The position numbers and the translations under genes were made by a program. From contig DXGA01000105.1 of assembly GCA_019114165.1 (NCBI GenBank), positions 1 to 35,275 on the forward strand: a DNA stretch of 35,275 nt, in the 5' to 3' direction. Numbering within the stretch: the first letter of the stretch is position 1; each line of letters opens with the position of its first letter. The stretch comes from Candidatus Flavonifractor merdipullorum (GTDB taxonomy: Bacteria > Bacillota > Clostridia > Oscillospirales > Oscillospiraceae). Below, in pieces: positions 1 to 9,110 of this stretch. Below the pieces are notes generated by a model, which ran no database searches, was not told the origin of the DNA, and saw only the letters and a program-made list of their open reading frames with translations.

Positions 1-27
1 GGGGGCTATATTGATTTTTATCTTTCT

Positions 28-54
28 ATCCGCCTGTAATGGCGGATTTTTTGT
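28..54 (+). terminator. Rho-independent terminator of a gene left of the window
   Basis: A 7-bp stem (28-34 with 41-47, core CCGCC/GGCGG) closes a 6-nt loop and runs into a T-rich tail (47-52, then more T after one G). The gene it ends lies outside the window. It isolates the RNase J leader from upstream transcription. Confidence 0.75.
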
Positions 55-109
55 TTTCTATTCTGTCAAATAACTGTGGAAATTGAATGTATACATTGCC
101 GTTCGTTTG

Positions 110-118
110 TGTTATACT
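110..118 (+). promoter_or_regulatory. Extended -10 promoter of the RNase J gene
   Basis: TGTTATACT is an extended -10 element (TG, one base, TATACT at 113-118). No convincing -35 hexamer sits at 16-18 bp; TTGAAT at 83-88 is too far away. Transcription would start near 125, leaving a leader of about 240 nt before the start codon at 366. Confidence 0.5.
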
Positions 119-124
119 ATGTTT

Positions 125-365
125 ATCTGCGTAGCGGAGCCCGGGGGCTTCGGCGCATTCGCAAGCTGTTCCGTGCTTTTCAGGCACTGAATCATGACAC
201 GGTTTGAATCAGGGTACGCAAATCGGAGGATACGTCCCATTTTTCCGGCGAGGCAGGGCCGGAAAGAGGTTGGACCTTCCACCGCTCTTTTGTCGTGCGC
301 AAATTTGGTTGATCCGTGCCCATATACCATCCACACATCGTAAAAAAGGAGTGTTGAATCAGTTC
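125..365 (+). promoter_or_regulatory. Long structured 5' leader of the RNase J gene
   Basis: This gene-free stretch holds several helices that can be read by eye. A possible closing stem joins TGCGTA (128-133) to TACGCA (215-220). Inside it are a hairpin at 135-152 and CCGTG/CACGG (171-175 with 198-202). Downstream, TTTCCGGC (242-249) pairs with GCCGGAAA (258-265), and AAAGAG (263-268) pairs with CTCTTT (285-290) around TGGA/TCCA, followed by a short T run. The last two hairpins share bases 263-265, so they may compete. A regulatory role is inferred; no known riboswitch family was recognised. Confidence 0.4.
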
Positions 366-2024
366 ATGGCTGAAAAATTGAAAATTATTGCCCTTGGCGG
401 TCTCAACGAGATCGGCAAGAACCTGACCGTCTATGAGTACGGCAACGACATCATCATTGTTGACGTGGGCATGGGCTTTCCCGATGACGATATGTACGGC
501 ATCGATGTAGTCATCCCCGATTTCACCTATCTCATCAAAAACCAGAACAAGATCCGGGGTATTTTCCTCACCCACGGCCACGAGGACCACATCGGTTCCA
601 TCCCCTATCTTCTGCGGAGCATCAACGTGCCCATCTACGCCACCCGCATGACCGCGGGTCTGGTCAAGCTCAAGCTGGAGGAGCACCGCCTGCTGGACAA
701 GACCGAGCTCATCACCTGTGAGGCGGGCAACGTCATCAAGGCCGGCAAGTTCTCGGTGGAGTTCATCCACGTGAACCACTCCATCGCCGACGCGGTGGCC
801 TTTGCCATCAAGTGCCCGGTGGGCACCGTCATCCACACCGGCGACTTCAAGATCGACCCCACCCCCATCCAGGGCGGCATGACCGATCTGGCCCGTCTGG
901 GCGAGCTGGGCAAGAAGGGCGTTCTGGCCCTGCTGGCCGACTCCACCAACGTGGAGCGCCCCGGCTTTACCAAGAGCGAGCAGTGCGTGGGCGCCTCCTT
1001 CGACGCCCTCTTCCGCGGCTGTGAAAACCGCATCATCATCACCACCTTTGCCTCCAACGTGGACCGCATCCAGCAGATCATCAATGTGGCCGCCCGCTAC
1101 GGCCGCAAGGTGGCCGTCACCGGCCGGTCCATGGAGAACATCATGAAGGTGTCCACCGAGCTGGGCTATATGAACATCCCCGACGGGGTGCTGATGGACC
1201 TGAATCACATCAAGTCCCTGCCCAAGCACAAGGTGTGCATCATCACCACCGGCAGCCAGGGCGAGACCATGTCGGCCCTCACCCGTATGGCCTTCAACAC
1301 CCACCGGCAGGTGGAGATCAAGGCCGGCGACCGTGTCATCCTCTCCGCCTCCGCCATTCCCGGCAATGAAAACGCCATCGGCAACGTCATCAACGAGCTT
1401 TACCGCCGGGACGCCGAGGTCATCAACGAGCGCAGCGGCTCCCTCCATGTGTCGGGCCACGCCTGCCAGGACGAGCTGAAGATCGTCCACGCCCTGGTGA
1501 AACCCAAGTTCTTCATCCCCATCCACGGCGAGCAGCGGATGCTCAAGACCCACTCCAAGCTGGCTCAGGAGATGGGCATGGATCCCCGCCGGGTGCTCAT
1601 CAGCGACATTGGCAAGGTGATGGAGCTCACCCCCAACTCCGCCAAGATCAACGGCACCGTCCCCGCCGGCAAGGTCTTTGTGGACGGCTACGGCGTGGGC
1701 GACGTGGGCAGCGTGGTGCTGCGCGACCGCAAGCACCTGGCCGAAGACGGCATGATCGTGGTGGTGGTATCCATGTCCAGCCTGGACGGCGGCGTGGTCT
1801 CCGGCCCCGACATCATCACCCGCGGCTTTGTGTATGTGAAGGAGTCGGAGGGTCTGATGGAAGAGCTCCGTTCCGTGGCGGTGAAGGCCCTGGAGCACTG
1901 CTCGGCCGAGCACTGCACCGACTGGTCCTCCATCAAGGCGGAGATGAAGAACGAGCTTTCCAACTTCCTCTACAAGAAGACCAAGCGCAATCCCATGATC
2001 CTGCCTGTCATCATGGAAGTGTAA
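366..2024 (+). CDS. rnj: Ribonuclease J
   Basis: This is a 552-residue ribonuclease J, a metallo-beta-lactamase/beta-CASP nuclease with 5'-3' exonuclease and endonuclease activity used by Firmicutes for mRNA turnover and rRNA maturation. The metal-binding motif HGHEDH lies at residues 70-75 and further beta-lactamase motifs follow (HTGDFKID, LLADSTN, SGHA, IPIHGE). Length matches RNase J1/J2. The reading frame is open back to a TTG at 204, but the family start MAEKLKI at 366 is preferred. GGAG at 348-351 is 14 nt upstream of it, which is long; GTG 351 and TTG 354 lie too close to that site to use it. Only one paralogue is present here, so J1 and J2 cannot be told apart. A strong terminator follows at 2031. 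Confidence 0.95.
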   Translation: MAEKLKIIALGGLNEIGKNLTVYEYGNDIIIVDVGMGFPDDDMYGIDVVIPDFTYLIKNQNKIRGIFLTHGHEDHIGSIPYLLRSINVPIYATRMTAGLVKLKLEEHRLLDKTELITCEAGNVIKAGKFSVEFIHVNHSIADAVAFAIKCPVGTVIHTGDFKIDPTPIQGGMTDLARLGELGKKGVLALLADSTNVERPGFTKSEQCVGASFDALFRGCENRIIITTFASNVDRIQQIINVAARYGRKVAVTGRSMENIMKVSTELGYMNIPDGVLMDLNHIKSLPKHKVCIITTGSQGETMSALTRMAFNTHRQVEIKAGDRVILSASAIPGNENAIGNVINELYRRDAEVINERSGSLHVSGHACQDELKIVHALVKPKFFIPIHGEQRMLKTHSKLAQEMGMDPRRVLISDIGKVMELTPNSAKINGTVPAGKVFVDGYGVGDVGSVVLRDRKHLAEDGMIVVVVSMSSLDGGVVSGPDIITRGFVYVKESEGLMEELRSVAVKALEHCSAEHCTDWSSIKAEMKNELSNFLYKKTKRNPMILPVIMEV

Positions 2025-2030
2025 CGCCAT

Positions 2031-2066
2031 ACGGCGCGTCCTCCGGCGGGGACGCGCCGTTTTTTC
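2031..2066 (+). terminator. Terminator after RNase J gene
   Basis: ACGGCGCGTCC (2031-2041) pairs with GGACGCGCCGT (2050-2060) around an 8-nt loop, followed by six T. The ribosome binding site of the next gene (AGGAGGT, 2067-2073) begins immediately after the T run, so the downstream gene depends on read-through or on an unseen promoter. Confidence 0.85.
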
Positions 2067-2081
2067 AGGAGGTATTGATCC

Positions 2082-2303
2082 ATGACGGAATCCATCCGGC
2101 CGGGACGTTACCGGCATTTCAAGGGCGGCGAGTACCGGGTGCTCTTCACCGCCAGACACTCGGAGACCGAGGAACCCATGGTGGTCTATCAGCCGCTGTA
2201 CGGCGAAGGAGGCTACTGGGTGCGCCCTCTCTCCATGTGGAACCAGCAAGTGGAGCGGGACGGCTACTGCGGGCCCCGCTTCCGCTACATCGGGGAGGAA
2301 TAA
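2082..2303 (+). CDS. DUF1653 family small protein
   Basis: This 73-residue protein matches the DUF1653 family, short one-domain proteins widespread in bacteria. The N-terminal pattern PGRYRHFKGGEYRVL, the central EEPMVVYQPLYG and the following WVRPLSMW are typical. The function of the family is unknown. AGGAGGT lies 8 nt before the ATG. The next gene starts 3 nt after its stop, so the two are probably co-translated. Confidence 0.85.
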   Translation: MTESIRPGRYRHFKGGEYRVLFTARHSETEEPMVVYQPLYGEGGYWVRPLSMWNQQVERDGYCGPRFRYIGEE

Positions 2304-2306
2304 CGG

Positions 2307-2639
2307 TTGAACATTCAGATTTTCGGCAAGTCCAAGTGTTTTGACACCAAAAAGGCGGAGCGCTATTTCAAAGAACGGCGCATCAAGTTCCAGGCGGTGG
2401 ATCTGAAAAAGTACGGCATGAGCAAGGGAGAGCTGACCAGCGTGAAAAACGCGGTGGGCCTTGCCAACCTCATCGACCCCAAGCACCCCGACGCCCCCCT
2501 CCTCCAGTATCTGGCCTACGACGCCGACAAGCTGGAAAAGCTGCTGGACGATCCCACCCTGTTGCGCACCCCCATCGTGCGCAACGGCAAACAGGCCACC
2601 GTGGGCTACTGCCCCGAGGTGTGGGAGACCTGGACATAA
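2307..2639 (+). CDS. ArsC/Spx-family thioredoxin-fold protein
   Basis: This 110-residue protein belongs to the ArsC/Spx/YffB family, thioredoxin-like folds related to glutaredoxin-coupled arsenate reductase. The single N-terminal cysteine is at residue 11 in GKSKCFDTKKAE, where the redox or catalytic Cys of the family sits; there is no second Cys in a CxxC, so it is not a canonical Spx redox switch. The C-terminal part (LLRTPIVRNGKQATVGY) matches the family pattern RTPIVRxG. The start is TTG at 2307 with GGAGG 8 nt upstream, overlapping the end of the preceding gene. Substrate is unknown, and arsenate reductase activity should not be assumed. Confidence 0.8.
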   Translation: MNIQIFGKSKCFDTKKAERYFKERRIKFQAVDLKKYGMSKGELTSVKNAVGLANLIDPKHPDAPLLQYLAYDADKLEKLLDDPTLLRTPIVRNGKQATVGYCPEVWETWT

Positions 2640-2654
2640 CCCCCTTGGGGGCAT

Positions 2655-2696
2655 AAAAGAGCGAGGTCAGGAATGGGCTCCCGACCTCGCTCTTTT
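2655..2696. terminator. Bidirectional terminator between convergent genes
   Basis: AAAAGAGCGAGGTC (2655-2668) is a perfect 14-bp complement of 2683-2696, with a 14-nt loop. The stem ends in A on one side and T on the other, so it can end the ArsC-like gene (+) and the membrane protein gene (-, stop at 2698). Confidence 0.85.
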
Positions 2697-2697
2697 G

Positions 2698-3459
2698 TTA
2701 TCCTTCCTGGAACTCTTTGAGGTAATAGGCCTTTTTCAGGCTCTTTTCCTCTTTGTACGTCTCTTCCACTTCCTTGGCCAGGCTGTCGTCCTTGCCGGCC
2801 TGCTTGAGCAGCTCCCGCAGCTTGGAAACCACCTCCGCCACCTTGGCGTCGCATTCCTTTTCCAGAGCGGTCAGCTCTTCCACCTTGCTGTACACCACTG
2901 CTGTGCGGTTTTCATCGGTGTGCTCCCCGGCCACATACTCATCAATGGCCGACTGCACGATGCCCTCCAGCTGGGCCACATAGGTGGCCTGCAGGACGTA
3001 CATTTTGGCGATCTGCTCTCTGATCTGCTGCTCCACATCGGAAGAAGCAGAAGAACCGGCGTTACTGCCGGACGAACTGCCCGGCTGTGTGGGGGCTGTG
3101 GTGGGCGCGGATGTGCTGGGTGCGGTGCTGCTGTCCGGTGTGGTCTCTTCCTCCGGCGGCGCGGAGACCGCCGTGTCACCCTCCAGAAGCTTCTTGGCCG
3201 CGTCGTCGGCCGACAGAGAACCGTCCACCAGGGCGCTGATCTCCTCGGGGGAGAAGGTATAGCTGCTGATATCGTAGTCCTCCATGGCCTTGTTGAGCAC
3301 CTGGCTGTTTTCCTCCAGTCTGGTACTGATGGTGTCGCCGTCCATGGTCAGCATATAGCGGGCGGCGTTGAGGTTGTTCCACTGCCAGGCTGCCACCGCA
3401 GCGCCGGCCACGATGAGCACACCCACTACGCCAATGGCAATCTTTGCTCCTTTTTTCAC
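2698..3459 (-). CDS. Membrane-anchored protein with helical C-terminal domain, function unknown
   Basis: The 253-residue protein has a short basic N-terminus (MKKGAK), one hydrophobic segment at about residues 6-25, and a low-complexity Ser/Thr/Pro/Glu linker at about 94-142 (PTTAPTQPGSSSGS). A charged helical C-terminal region (about 143-250) is likely coiled coil. It is most simply a single-pass protein with its body outside the cell; the segment could be read as an uncleaved signal anchor. The start is GTG at 3457-3459 with AGGAGG 7 nt upstream. It follows the nucleotide-sugar dehydratase gene by 26 nt on the same strand and is probably co-transcribed with it, which hints at a cell-envelope role. 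No family was recognised. Confidence 0.75.
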   Translation of the reverse strand: MKKGAKIAIGVVGVLIVAGAAVAAWQWNNLNAARYMLTMDGDTISTRLEENSQVLNKAMEDYDISSYTFSPEEISALVDGSLSADDAAKKLLEGDTAVSAPPEEETTPDSSTAPSTSAPTTAPTQPGSSSGSNAGSSASSDVEQQIREQIAKMYVLQATYVAQLEGIVQSAIDEYVAGEHTDENRTAVVYSKVEELTALEKECDAKVAEVVSKLRELLKQAGKDDSLAKEVEETYKEEKSLKKAYYLKEFQEG

Positions 3460-3485
3460 AGTTGGACCTCCTTGGTCAGATGGGC

Positions 3486-5414
3486 TCAGGCGCCCATCGC
3501 GCTGTAATCGTCCTTTTTTGTCTCTCCGGCCTCTTCCCGCTTCCGGCGCTCTGCTTCCTCCAGCGCCTGACGGTTGACTTCCTCCGGCTCCCGGAAGGTG
3601 GGCACCAGCTGGTGGAGCACTTCAAAGATATCCTCCCGCTTCCCCTGCTGCACAGTGTCGGAAAGGGTGCTCAGCCAAGAGGAAAGCTGAGCATAGGGGA
3701 GGGGCTTCCGCTCTTCCACAAAGATCTTCTCGTTTTCGGTACGGTGGAGGTCGGCGTTTTTGGTCAGCAGCTCTTCATAGAGCTTTTCGCCGGGACGCAG
3801 ACCCACTTCCTCGATCTTGATGTCTACATAAGGGGTATACCCGGACAGTCGGATGAGGTTTTCCGCCAGCTCCAGAATGTGGACCGGCTGGCCCATATCC
3901 AGCACGAAGACTTCGCCGCTGCGGGCAAAGGACCCGGCCTCCAGCACCAGAGAGACGGCCTCCGGGATGGTCATGAAGTAGCGCACGATCCGCTTATCGG
4001 TGATGGTCACCGGTCCGCCGTAGGCGATCTGCTTTTGGAAGAGGGGTATCACCGAACCGTTGGAGCCCAGCACATTGCCAAAGCGTACGGCGGCAAACTC
4101 GGTGCTTCCCTTTTCCCGCAGACCCTGGAGGACCTGTTCGCAGAGGTATTTGGTGGTGCCCATGATATTGGTGGGGTTGACCGCCTTGTCGGTGGAAATG
4201 AGGACGAATTTCTCCGTCTTATATTTCAGCGCCGCCAGCGCGGTATGGTATGTACCGAAGACATTGTTTTTGATGGCCTCTTCCGGGCAGTGTTCCATCA
4301 GCGGCACATGCTTGTGGGCGGCCGCATGGAACACCAGGTCGGGGCGGTAACGGTTGAAGAGCCGGTCGATTTTATTATAATCCCGCACCGAACCAATCTC
4401 AATGACTAAATCCAGTGTTTTGCCGAACCGGTGGATGAGATCCTGCTGGAGGTCATAGACGGAGTTTTCGGCAATGTCCAGCACCACCAGACGCTTGGGG
4501 CGGTACTGGGCGATCTGGCGGCAGAGCTCTGAGCCAATGGACCCGCCGCCGCCGGTGACCAAAACGGTCTTGCCCGCCAGAAAGGTGGCAATACGGGGGT
4601 TATCCAGCCGTACGGCGGGACGGCCCAGCAGGTCCTCGATGCAGACCTGGCGCACATTGCCGGCAAAGGAGGTGTTGCCCCGTTCCAGCTGCATCACGGG
4701 ATCGGACAAAATATGCAGCCGGCAGTTGGTCTTGGAACACACCTTGAGGATCTCCGCCTTGCGCTCCGCCGTCAGGGTGGGAATGGCCAGAATGATGTCG
4801 GTCACATCAGTATGCTCCAGGATCATGGGCAAATGATCAATGGGGCCCTTGACCGGAATGCCGGAGACCAGCTTTCCGATCTTGTCGCTGGCGTCATCCA
4901 GCATGCAGTAGGGCACATAGTGTCCGTCCGGGTTATGCTGGATCTCGTGGAGCAGGGAGACGCCAGCCGTACCGGTACCGATAATGGCCACCCGGCTGCG
5001 TCCCGCCGTGCTCTGCCCGGACACTTTTTGCCGGTAAAGGCGATAGAGGAAGCGGACGGTCAGCATGGCCAGCAAGGCAAAGATCAGGCCAAACAGCGCC
5101 CGGATATTCCAGATCCCGTTGGTGTCCAGCAGCAGATTGAAGGCGCAGTAGAGCAGATAGCCGCAGCCGACACCGGCCAGCAAAACCAGATATTCCCGAC
5201 TCTCGGCGTAGCGCCAGAGACTGTCGTAGGTCTTGAAGCGCAGCTGAAAAAGAAGCACACACACCGTCAGAAATCCAATATGCATCAGCAAATTGGACAG
5301 ACGCACATCTTTTTCAAGGTATTCCCGCAAAAAGACCAGCATATTAAACGTGAAAATAAAAAATACGTCGATACACAGCACAATCCAGCCGCGGTATTTC
5401 GAAAGATTCATCAT
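3486..5414 (-). CDS. Membrane-bound nucleotide-sugar 4,6-dehydratase, CapD/PglF/WbpM family
   Basis: This 642-residue enzyme has the full architecture of the membrane CapD/FlaA1/PglF family, which convert UDP-GlcNAc to the 4-keto-6-deoxy sugar at the start of capsule or glycan precursor synthesis. About four membrane segments fill residues 10-127. A CoA-binding-like Rossmann domain follows with GTGTAG at 146-151, then the SDR domain with TGGGGSIGSE at 287-296. The catalytic stretch STDKAVNPTNIMGTTK (407-422) has Met at the usual Tyr position of the YxxxK motif, as is normal in this family. The C-terminus is a basic and acidic tail. It starts with two ATG codons; the second (5411) is a little better spaced from the weak GAGGG site. 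A consensus promoter lies at 5468-5496. Confidence 0.93.
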   Translation of the reverse strand: MMNLSKYRGWIVLCIDVFFIFTFNMLVFLREYLEKDVRLSNLLMHIGFLTVCVLLFQLRFKTYDSLWRYAESREYLVLLAGVGCGYLLYCAFNLLLDTNGIWNIRALFGLIFALLAMLTVRFLYRLYRQKVSGQSTAGRSRVAIIGTGTAGVSLLHEIQHNPDGHYVPYCMLDDASDKIGKLVSGIPVKGPIDHLPMILEHTDVTDIILAIPTLTAERKAEILKVCSKTNCRLHILSDPVMQLERGNTSFAGNVRQVCIEDLLGRPAVRLDNPRIATFLAGKTVLVTGGGGSIGSELCRQIAQYRPKRLVVLDIAENSVYDLQQDLIHRFGKTLDLVIEIGSVRDYNKIDRLFNRYRPDLVFHAAAHKHVPLMEHCPEEAIKNNVFGTYHTALAALKYKTEKFVLISTDKAVNPTNIMGTTKYLCEQVLQGLREKGSTEFAAVRFGNVLGSNGSVIPLFQKQIAYGGPVTITDKRIVRYFMTIPEAVSLVLEAGSFARSGEVFVLDMGQPVHILELAENLIRLSGYTPYVDIKIEEVGLRPGEKLYEELLTKNADLHRTENEKIFVEERKPLPYAQLSSWLSTLSDTVQQGKREDIFEVLHQLVPTFREPEEVNRQALEEAERRKREEAGETKKDDYSAMGA

Positions 5415-5467
5415 ACCCTCGTTTCCAAACGTTCCCTTACATTTCCTGTCCTTTTTACACTTTCATC

Positions 5468-5496
5468 ATTTTACCATTTCCTTTCCAGGAAGTCAA
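5468..5496 (-). promoter_or_regulatory. Promoter of the CapD-like gene
   Basis: On the - strand TTGACT (5496-5491), a 17-bp spacer and TAAAAT (5473-5468) form a near-consensus vegetative promoter. The expected start near 5461 gives a leader of about 47 nt. Confidence 0.75.
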
Positions 5497-5609
5497 ACCA
5501 CATAGTATGGTAAAAAGGGTGAAAAAGCGGTCTGAATGTGGTTATGTTGCTCATTTTATATGTCATATTTACTGTCATTTTTCCAATGAACAAAGTCACG
5601 CATTTTCTC

Positions 5610-5637
5610 TTGACTTTTTCTGCGGATGGTATAAAAT
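5610..5637 (+). promoter_or_regulatory. Promoter of psuK-psuG
   Basis: TTGACT (5610-5615), a 16-bp spacer and TAAAAT (5632-5637) precede psuK by about 50 nt. The stretch from 5497 to 5609, between this and the divergent CapD-like promoter, is AT-rich and shows no other clear site. A regulator of this intergenic region could be PsuK itself, given its helix-turn-helix domain, but that is inference. Confidence 0.6.
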
Positions 5638-5688
5638 AAACATAGGATTACGTTATAAGGTTTTGTTTATAAAAGGAGGGCGTTTCCT

Positions 5689-6768
5689 ATGACCCAGCGG
5701 GAACGGCAGATCCTGCGTTGGATCGAAGAAAACCCCATGATCTCCCAGCAGGAGCTGGCCGAAAAGGCCGGGATCGCCCGGTCCTCGGTGGCGGTCCACA
5801 TCTCCAACCTGATGAAAAAGGGGTGTATCCTGGGAAAGGGATACATCGTCCACACCGCGCCCTATGCGGTGGTGGTGGGAGGGGTCAACATGGACATCGG
5901 CGGACGGCCCAACGCGCCGCTGGTGGCCCGGGATTCCAACCCCGGACAAGTGCGGATGAGTCTGGGCGGCGTGGGGCGCAACATTGCCCACAATATGAGC
6001 CTTCTGGGGGTGGATACCCGGATGCTCACCGCCTTCGGCGACGACCTCTATGCCCAGCGCATTGCCGCTTCCTGCGGCGAACTGGGCATCGACATCTCCC
6101 AGGCGCTCCAGGTCCCCGGCGGCGCGACCTCCACTTATCTCTTCATCGCCGACCAGCAGGGGGATATGGCCCTGGCCATCTCCGACATGGCCATCTATGA
6201 CCACATGACCCCCGCCTTTCTCCGCAGCCGTCAGGGCCTGCTGGATAACGCCCAGCTCATCGTGCTGGACACCAACATCCCCGCCGACTCCATCGCCGAG
6301 CTGGCCCGCACCAGCAAGGTCCCCCTCTTTGCCGACCCGGTCTCCACCGCCAAAGCCGTCAAGCTCAAGCCGGTGCTGGGTTCCATCCACACCCTCAAGC
6401 CCAACCGGCTGGAAGCGGAGCTTCTGTCCGGCGTGACCATCACCGACGAAAAGAGCCTCAACCGGGCGGCGGACGCGCTCCTCTCCACCGGCCTGCGGCG
6501 GGTGCTCATCAGCCTGGGCGGAGACGGTATTTTTGCCGCCGACCACAACGAGCGGTGCCATCTCCCCTGTCTGCCCGGCCGGATGGTCAACACCACCGGC
6601 TGCGGCGACGCCGCCATGGCGGCGGTGGCCTGGGCCTATCTGGAGGGCACCGACCTGCGGGGCACCACCATGGCCGCCCTGGCGGCCGGCGCCATTGCCA
6701 TGGAAAGCGCCGAGACCATCAACCCCGGACTGAGTGTGGAGACCCTCAAAGCCCGGGCCGGATTCTGA
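5689..6768 (+). CDS. psuK: Pseudouridine kinase with N-terminal helix-turn-helix
   Basis: The 359-residue protein joins a winged helix-turn-helix domain (residues 1-50, ELAEKAGIARSSVAVHISNLMKKG) to a PfkB/ribokinase fold. The kinase has the substrate-binding start VVGGVNMDIGG, the SLGGVGRNIAHN motif and the catalytic NTTGCGDA near residue 303. This is the arrangement of E. coli PsuK (YeiC), which phosphorylates pseudouridine to pseudouridine 5'-phosphate. The assignment is firm because psuG follows 37 nt downstream. AGGAGGG is 8 nt before the ATG. No pseudouridine transporter gene is adjacent, so uptake must be encoded elsewhere. Confidence 0.92.
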   Translation: MTQRERQILRWIEENPMISQQELAEKAGIARSSVAVHISNLMKKGCILGKGYIVHTAPYAVVVGGVNMDIGGRPNAPLVARDSNPGQVRMSLGGVGRNIAHNMSLLGVDTRMLTAFGDDLYAQRIAASCGELGIDISQALQVPGGATSTYLFIADQQGDMALAISDMAIYDHMTPAFLRSRQGLLDNAQLIVLDTNIPADSIAELARTSKVPLFADPVSTAKAVKLKPVLGSIHTLKPNRLEAELLSGVTITDEKSLNRAADALLSTGLRRVLISLGGDGIFAADHNERCHLPCLPGRMVNTTGCGDAAMAAVAWAYLEGTDLRGTTMAALAAGAIAMESAETINPGLSVETLKARAGF

Positions 6769-6805
6769 TTGCTCTGATTTTGATTTTATATGGAGGTAAG
6801 CTGTT

Positions 6806-7732
<927 letters not shown>

Positions 7733-7756
7733 AAGATAAGAGATAGAAAAGACAGA

Positions 7757-7806
7757 AAAGGCCCTGGACCGGCTGCAAAAACGGTCCAGGGCTTTCTTGT
7801 TTTTTA
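7757..7806. terminator. Bidirectional terminator between psuG and the RHH gene
   Basis: GCCCTGGACCG (7761-7771) pairs perfectly with 7782-7792 around a 10-nt loop. A T-rich tail follows on the + strand, and the - strand tail (7741-7760) is also T-rich, so both psuG and the ribbon-helix-helix gene can end here. Confidence 0.85.
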
Positions 7807-7807
7807 T

Positions 7808-8020
7808 TTACTCCAGGTCCAATTCCGGGGGAACGTCGATTTCGTCGGAGACGTATTTTCCGTTTTTCTTACGCTGGCGGACACATTCGGTGAGAAGATA
7901 TTCGATCTGCCCGTTTACCGAGCGGAAGTCATCCTCCGCCCAGGCCGCAATGGCCGCGTAAAGCTTTGGGGAAAGACGCAGCGGGATCTGCTTCTTTCCG
8001 TCCTTCTTGCCATCCGCCAT
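7808..8020 (-). CDS. Small ribbon-helix-helix (Arc-like) protein
   Basis: This 70-residue basic protein has the pattern of an Arc/MetJ-type ribbon-helix-helix DNA-binding domain: a strand ([15 protein letters not shown]) followed by two helices ([26 protein letters not shown]). The tail is acidic. Its ATG overlaps the stop of the SPFH gene by one base (TGATG), so translation is probably coupled and the longer frame starting at 8071 lies within the SPFH gene. No toxin gene is next to it, so it is not obviously an antitoxin. What it binds is unknown; autoregulation of the two-gene operon is plausible. Confidence 0.8.
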   Translation of the reverse strand: MADGKKDGKKQIPLRLSPKLYAAIAAWAEDDFRSVNGQIEYLLTECVRQRKKNGKYVSDEIDVPPELDLE

Positions 8021-9039
8021 CAGTACAGGCTGCCGGAGTTGACCACCGGCTGGGCGTCGTGGTTGCCGCACAGGACCACCAGCAAGTTGGACACCATGGC
8101 CGCCTTGCGCTCCTCGTCCAGCTCCACGATCTGGTTCTCATTGAGCCGCTCCAGCGCCATTTCCACCATGCCGACCGCGCCGTCCACGATCATCTTACGG
8201 GCGTCAATGATGGCGCTGGCCTGCTGCCGCTGGAGCATGACCGCCGCGATCTCGGGCGCATAGGCCAGATAGGTGATGCGGGCTTCCAGAATCTCCAGAC
8301 CGGCGTCGGCCACCTTGCTCTGGATCTCGTCCCGGATGCGCCCGGCCACCACCTCGCTGGAGCCCCGGAGACTGCCTTCGTCGGCAATGCCGTCGCCGGT
8401 GGTGTCCACATTGGGGGCCACATCGTAGGGATAGATACGTACGATGTTGCGCAGGGCGCTGTCACACTGGAGGGAGAGGTATTCCTTATAGTTATCCACG
8501 TTGAAGGCCGCCTTGGCCGTGTCCACCACCCGCCACATGACCGCGATGCCGATCTCCACGGGATTGCCCAGGCAGTCGTTGATTTTCTGGCGGTTATTGT
8601 TGAGGGTCATGATTTTCAGGGAGATCTTTTTACTGCTGCCCTCCACGTCCGTCTTGAGCTCCGGAGTCTTGCCGCCGCCGTTCACGTCGCCGCTCTGGTT
8701 GAGCCGGGTCCTGGCCGCCGGATTCACCGCCGAGCAGAAAGGATTGACGAAATAAAATCCTTCCCCCTTCAGGGTGCCGATGTACCGGCCGAACAGGGTG
8801 AGGACCAGCGCCTCCTGAGGCTTAAGCACCTTCAGGCCGCACAGCAAGATCCAGCCCAGCGCCAGCCAGGCAATACACACCACCAGAAGGGCCACACCGC
8901 CATACACCACGCCCACGCTGTCCCCTTCCGTCATGGACGCGCCTGCCACGCAGCCCAGCACCGCCGCCACATAGAGCACCAGCACCAGAAGCAATACGGG
9001 CATACCGTTTTTCCGATTGGACAAAAGCTTTTCTTCCAT
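8020..9039 (-). CDS. SPFH/band 7 domain membrane protein
   Basis: The 339-residue protein has two hydrophobic segments near residues 13-34 and 42-69, then an SPFH (stomatin/prohibitin/flotillin) domain from about 70 to 290, beginning [31 protein letters not shown] helical tail follows ([26 protein letters not shown]). SPFH proteins form large membrane-associated oligomers that organise membrane domains or guard membrane proteases. No NfeD or FtsH partner is encoded nearby. Start ATG 9039 with GGAGGG 6 nt upstream, behind a consensus promoter. It overlaps the downstream RHH gene by one base. Confidence 0.92.
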   Translation of the reverse strand: MEEKLLSNRKNGMPVLLLVLVLYVAAVLGCVAGASMTEGDSVGVVYGGVALLVVCIAWLALGWILLCGLKVLKPQEALVLTLFGRYIGTLKGEGFYFVNPFCSAVNPAARTRLNQSGDVNGGGKTPELKTDVEGSSKKISLKIMTLNNNRQKINDCLGNPVEIGIAVMWRVVDTAKAAFNVDNYKEYLSLQCDSALRNIVRIYPYDVAPNVDTTGDGIADEGSLRGSSEVVAGRIRDEIQSKVADAGLEILEARITYLAYAPEIAAVMLQRQQASAIIDARKMIVDGAVGMVEMALERLNENQIVELDEERKAAMVSNLLVVLCGNHDAQPVVNSGSLY

Positions 9040-9071
9040 CTCTGTCCCTCCGTTCTTTATTTGATATTAAA

Positions 9072-9100
9072 ATGATATCACTTGGATATATGCCTGTCAA
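9072..9100 (-). promoter_or_regulatory. Promoter of the SPFH-RHH operon
   Basis: TTGACA (9100-9095), a 17-bp spacer and TATCAT (9077-9072) on the - strand. The -35 is a perfect consensus, and it is back to back with the promoter at 9111-9139. Confidence 0.8.
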
Positions 9101-9110
9101 TCCCCCTCCC

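Noticed and set aside
198-215. tRNA T-arm-like GGTTTGAATC in the RNase J leader
   Set aside because: The flanking bases do not form the 5-bp T stem, and no acceptor or anticodon arm fits around it.
125-300. 6S RNA or another standalone small RNA before RNase J
   Set aside because: A closing stem and internal bulges are possible, but no conserved 6S sequence could be matched and the last terminator-like hairpin is weak. Kept only as a structured leader.
192-2654. 820-codon open frame antisense to RNase J
   Set aside because: Its protein is rich in His, Gly and Val in the pattern expected from reading high-GC genes backwards, and it has no family match, while the + strand holds RNase J with all motifs.
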